Part shown: piece by piece, positions 5,627-6,257 of the stretch
Numbering within the stretch: position 1 is the first letter of the stretch
Layout of the letters: every line of letters begins with the position of its first letter
From: an uncultured Clostridia bacterium
GTDB taxonomy: Bacteria > Bacillota > Clostridia > Christensenellales > Aristaeellaceae
Direction: 5' to 3'
Assembly (NCBI GenBank): GCA_947600345.1
Contig: CANQGC010000177.1
Coordinates: 1-6,257 of the forward strand
Length of the DNA: 6,257 bases
Notes under the pieces: generated by a model
The model's database searches: none
What the model saw: only the letters and a program-made list of their open reading frames with translations
Told to the model about the DNA's origin: nothing
Translations under genes and position numbers: made by a program

Positions 5627-6247
5627 TTGAAGCCGATGGACATCGAGCGGCGGAGCTTTGAGATCATCGCCGAAGAGCTGGGGGATCGCAAGCTCGACCC
5701 CGAGTACGATTTGCTGATTCGCCGGGTGATCCACACCACGGCGGACTTCGACTACGCGGACAACCTAGCCTTCTCGCCCCACGCGGTGCGGGCGGCGACG
5801 GAGGCCATCCGCTCCGGCGCGCACATCGTGACCGACACCACGATGGCGCTCTCGGGCATCAACAAGCGGGCGCTCGCCCGCTTCGGCGGGGAGGTGCACT
5901 GCTTCATCGCCGATCCGGACGTGGCCTGGGAGGCGAAGCGCCGGGGCGTGACCCGCTCCCAGGTCTCCATGGAGAAGGCGGCGGGCGCGCTGGGCCCCTG
6001 CATATTCGCCATCGGCAACGCGCCCACCGCGCTGCTCGCCATCTGCGACCTGGTCCGTTCGGGGGCGCTGGCGCCGAAGCTGGTGATCGGCGTGCCGGTG
6101 GGCTTCGTCAACGTGGTGGAGGCCAAGGAGAAGCTGATGGAGCTGGATGTACCCTACATCGTGGCCCGGGGCCGCAAGGGCGGCAGCAACGTGGCCGCGG
6201 CGATCGTGAATTCGATCCTCTACCAGATGGTGGAAAGGGAGGAATAG
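5627..6247 (+). CDS. cbiC: Cobalt-precorrin-8X methylmutase CbiC
   Basis: CbiC moves the methyl group from C11 to C12 of cobalt-precorrin-8, producing cobyrinate, the substrate of CbiA. The 206-residue product shows the family in order: IERRSFEII (6-14), IRRVIHTTADFDY (31-43) with His36 as the likely proton-transfer histidine, TDTTMALSGINKR (69-81), FGGEVHCFIADP (86-97), GVTRS (107-111), GNAPTA (130-135), GVPVGFVN (155-162) and GRKGGSNVAAAIVN (182-195). Length matches known CbiC/CobH proteins. The TTG at 5627 is chosen because AGGAGGG sits 6 nt upstream. ATG 5636 would shorten the protein by three residues but is 15 nt from that site. The family assignment is unambiguous. CbiC rather than CobH follows from the CbiD context. 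The gene is separated from cbiA by the CRISPR-like array and may still be read from the same transcript. Confidence 0.95.
   Translation: MKPMDIERRSFEIIAEELGDRKLDPEYDLLIRRVIHTTADFDYADNLAFSPHAVRAATEAIRSGAHIVTDTTMALSGINKRALARFGGEVHCFIADPDVAWEAKRRGVTRSQVSMEKAAGALGPCIFAIGNAPTALLAICDLVRSGALAPKLVIGVPVGFVNVVEAKEKLMELDVPYIVARGRKGGSNVAAAIVNSILYQMVEREE
6236..6243 (+). promoter_or_regulatory. Ribosome binding site of the next gene
   Basis: AGGGAGGA at the very end of cbiC lies 6 nt before ATG 6250, which supports a further operon gene past the window edge. Confidence 0.65.
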
Positions 6248-6249
6248 AG

Positions 6250-6257
6250 ATGGTGCA
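6250..6257 (+). CDS. Start of the next operon gene (partial, cut by window edge)
   Basis: ATG GTG CA begins 2 nt after the cbiC stop with a good ribosome binding site (6236-6243). Only Met-Val and part of a third codon are visible, so the product cannot be identified. By context another cobalamin gene is likely, for example a precorrin methyltransferase, but that is a guess. Confidence 0.55.

Overview
This is a high-GC stretch of a bacterial cobalamin (vitamin B12) biosynthesis operon with every gene on the + strand. It encodes, in order, CbiD (C1-methyltransferase), CobD (threonine-phosphate decarboxylase), CbiP/CobQ (cobyric acid synthase), CbiA (cobyrinate a,c-diamide synthase) and CbiC (precorrin-8X methylmutase). 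The first bases of a sixth gene lie at the right edge. CbiD marks the oxygen-independent, early-cobalt-insertion route, so the host is probably an anaerobe. The GC content, GGAGG-type ribosome binding sites, TTG start use and GGGC-NNN-GCCC intergenic hairpins would suit a high-GC member of the Clostridia/Firmicutes. That assignment is an inference and not firm.

Layout. Positions 1-164 are non-coding and hold repeats: a 22-nt tandem unit (1-38), then a 74-nt double-hairpin element (41-114). cbiD (165-1217), cobD (1214-2266) and cbiP (2248-3777) overlap end to end and look translationally coupled. A 101-bp gap follows, holding a second copy of the 74-nt element in inverted orientation (3791-3864). 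cbiA (3879-5240) comes next with its own strong ribosome binding site. A 386-bp gap (5241-5626) follows; it contains four divergent repeats resembling type I-C CRISPR repeats (5247-5485) and then about 140 bp with nothing clear apart from a ribosome binding site. cbiC runs 5627-6247, and another start codon follows at 6250.

Function. CbiD and CbiC act during corrin ring construction: C1 methylation, then movement of the C11 methyl to C12 to give cobyrinate. CbiA amidates side chains a and c, and CbiP amidates b, d, e and g after adenosylation. CobD makes the aminopropanol phosphate joined to side chain f to form the nucleotide-loop arm. The remaining ring enzymes, CbiB and the nucleotide-loop genes are not in the window. 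No cobalamin riboswitch is seen in the 164 bases before cbiD.

The most unusual parts are non-coding. One is a degenerate, cas-less, leaderless CRISPR-like array inside the operon, whose repeats differ in sequence but keep a hairpin and the 3' tag. The other is a pair of inverted double-hairpin elements bracketing cbiD-cobD-cbiP, with compensatory base changes in one stem.
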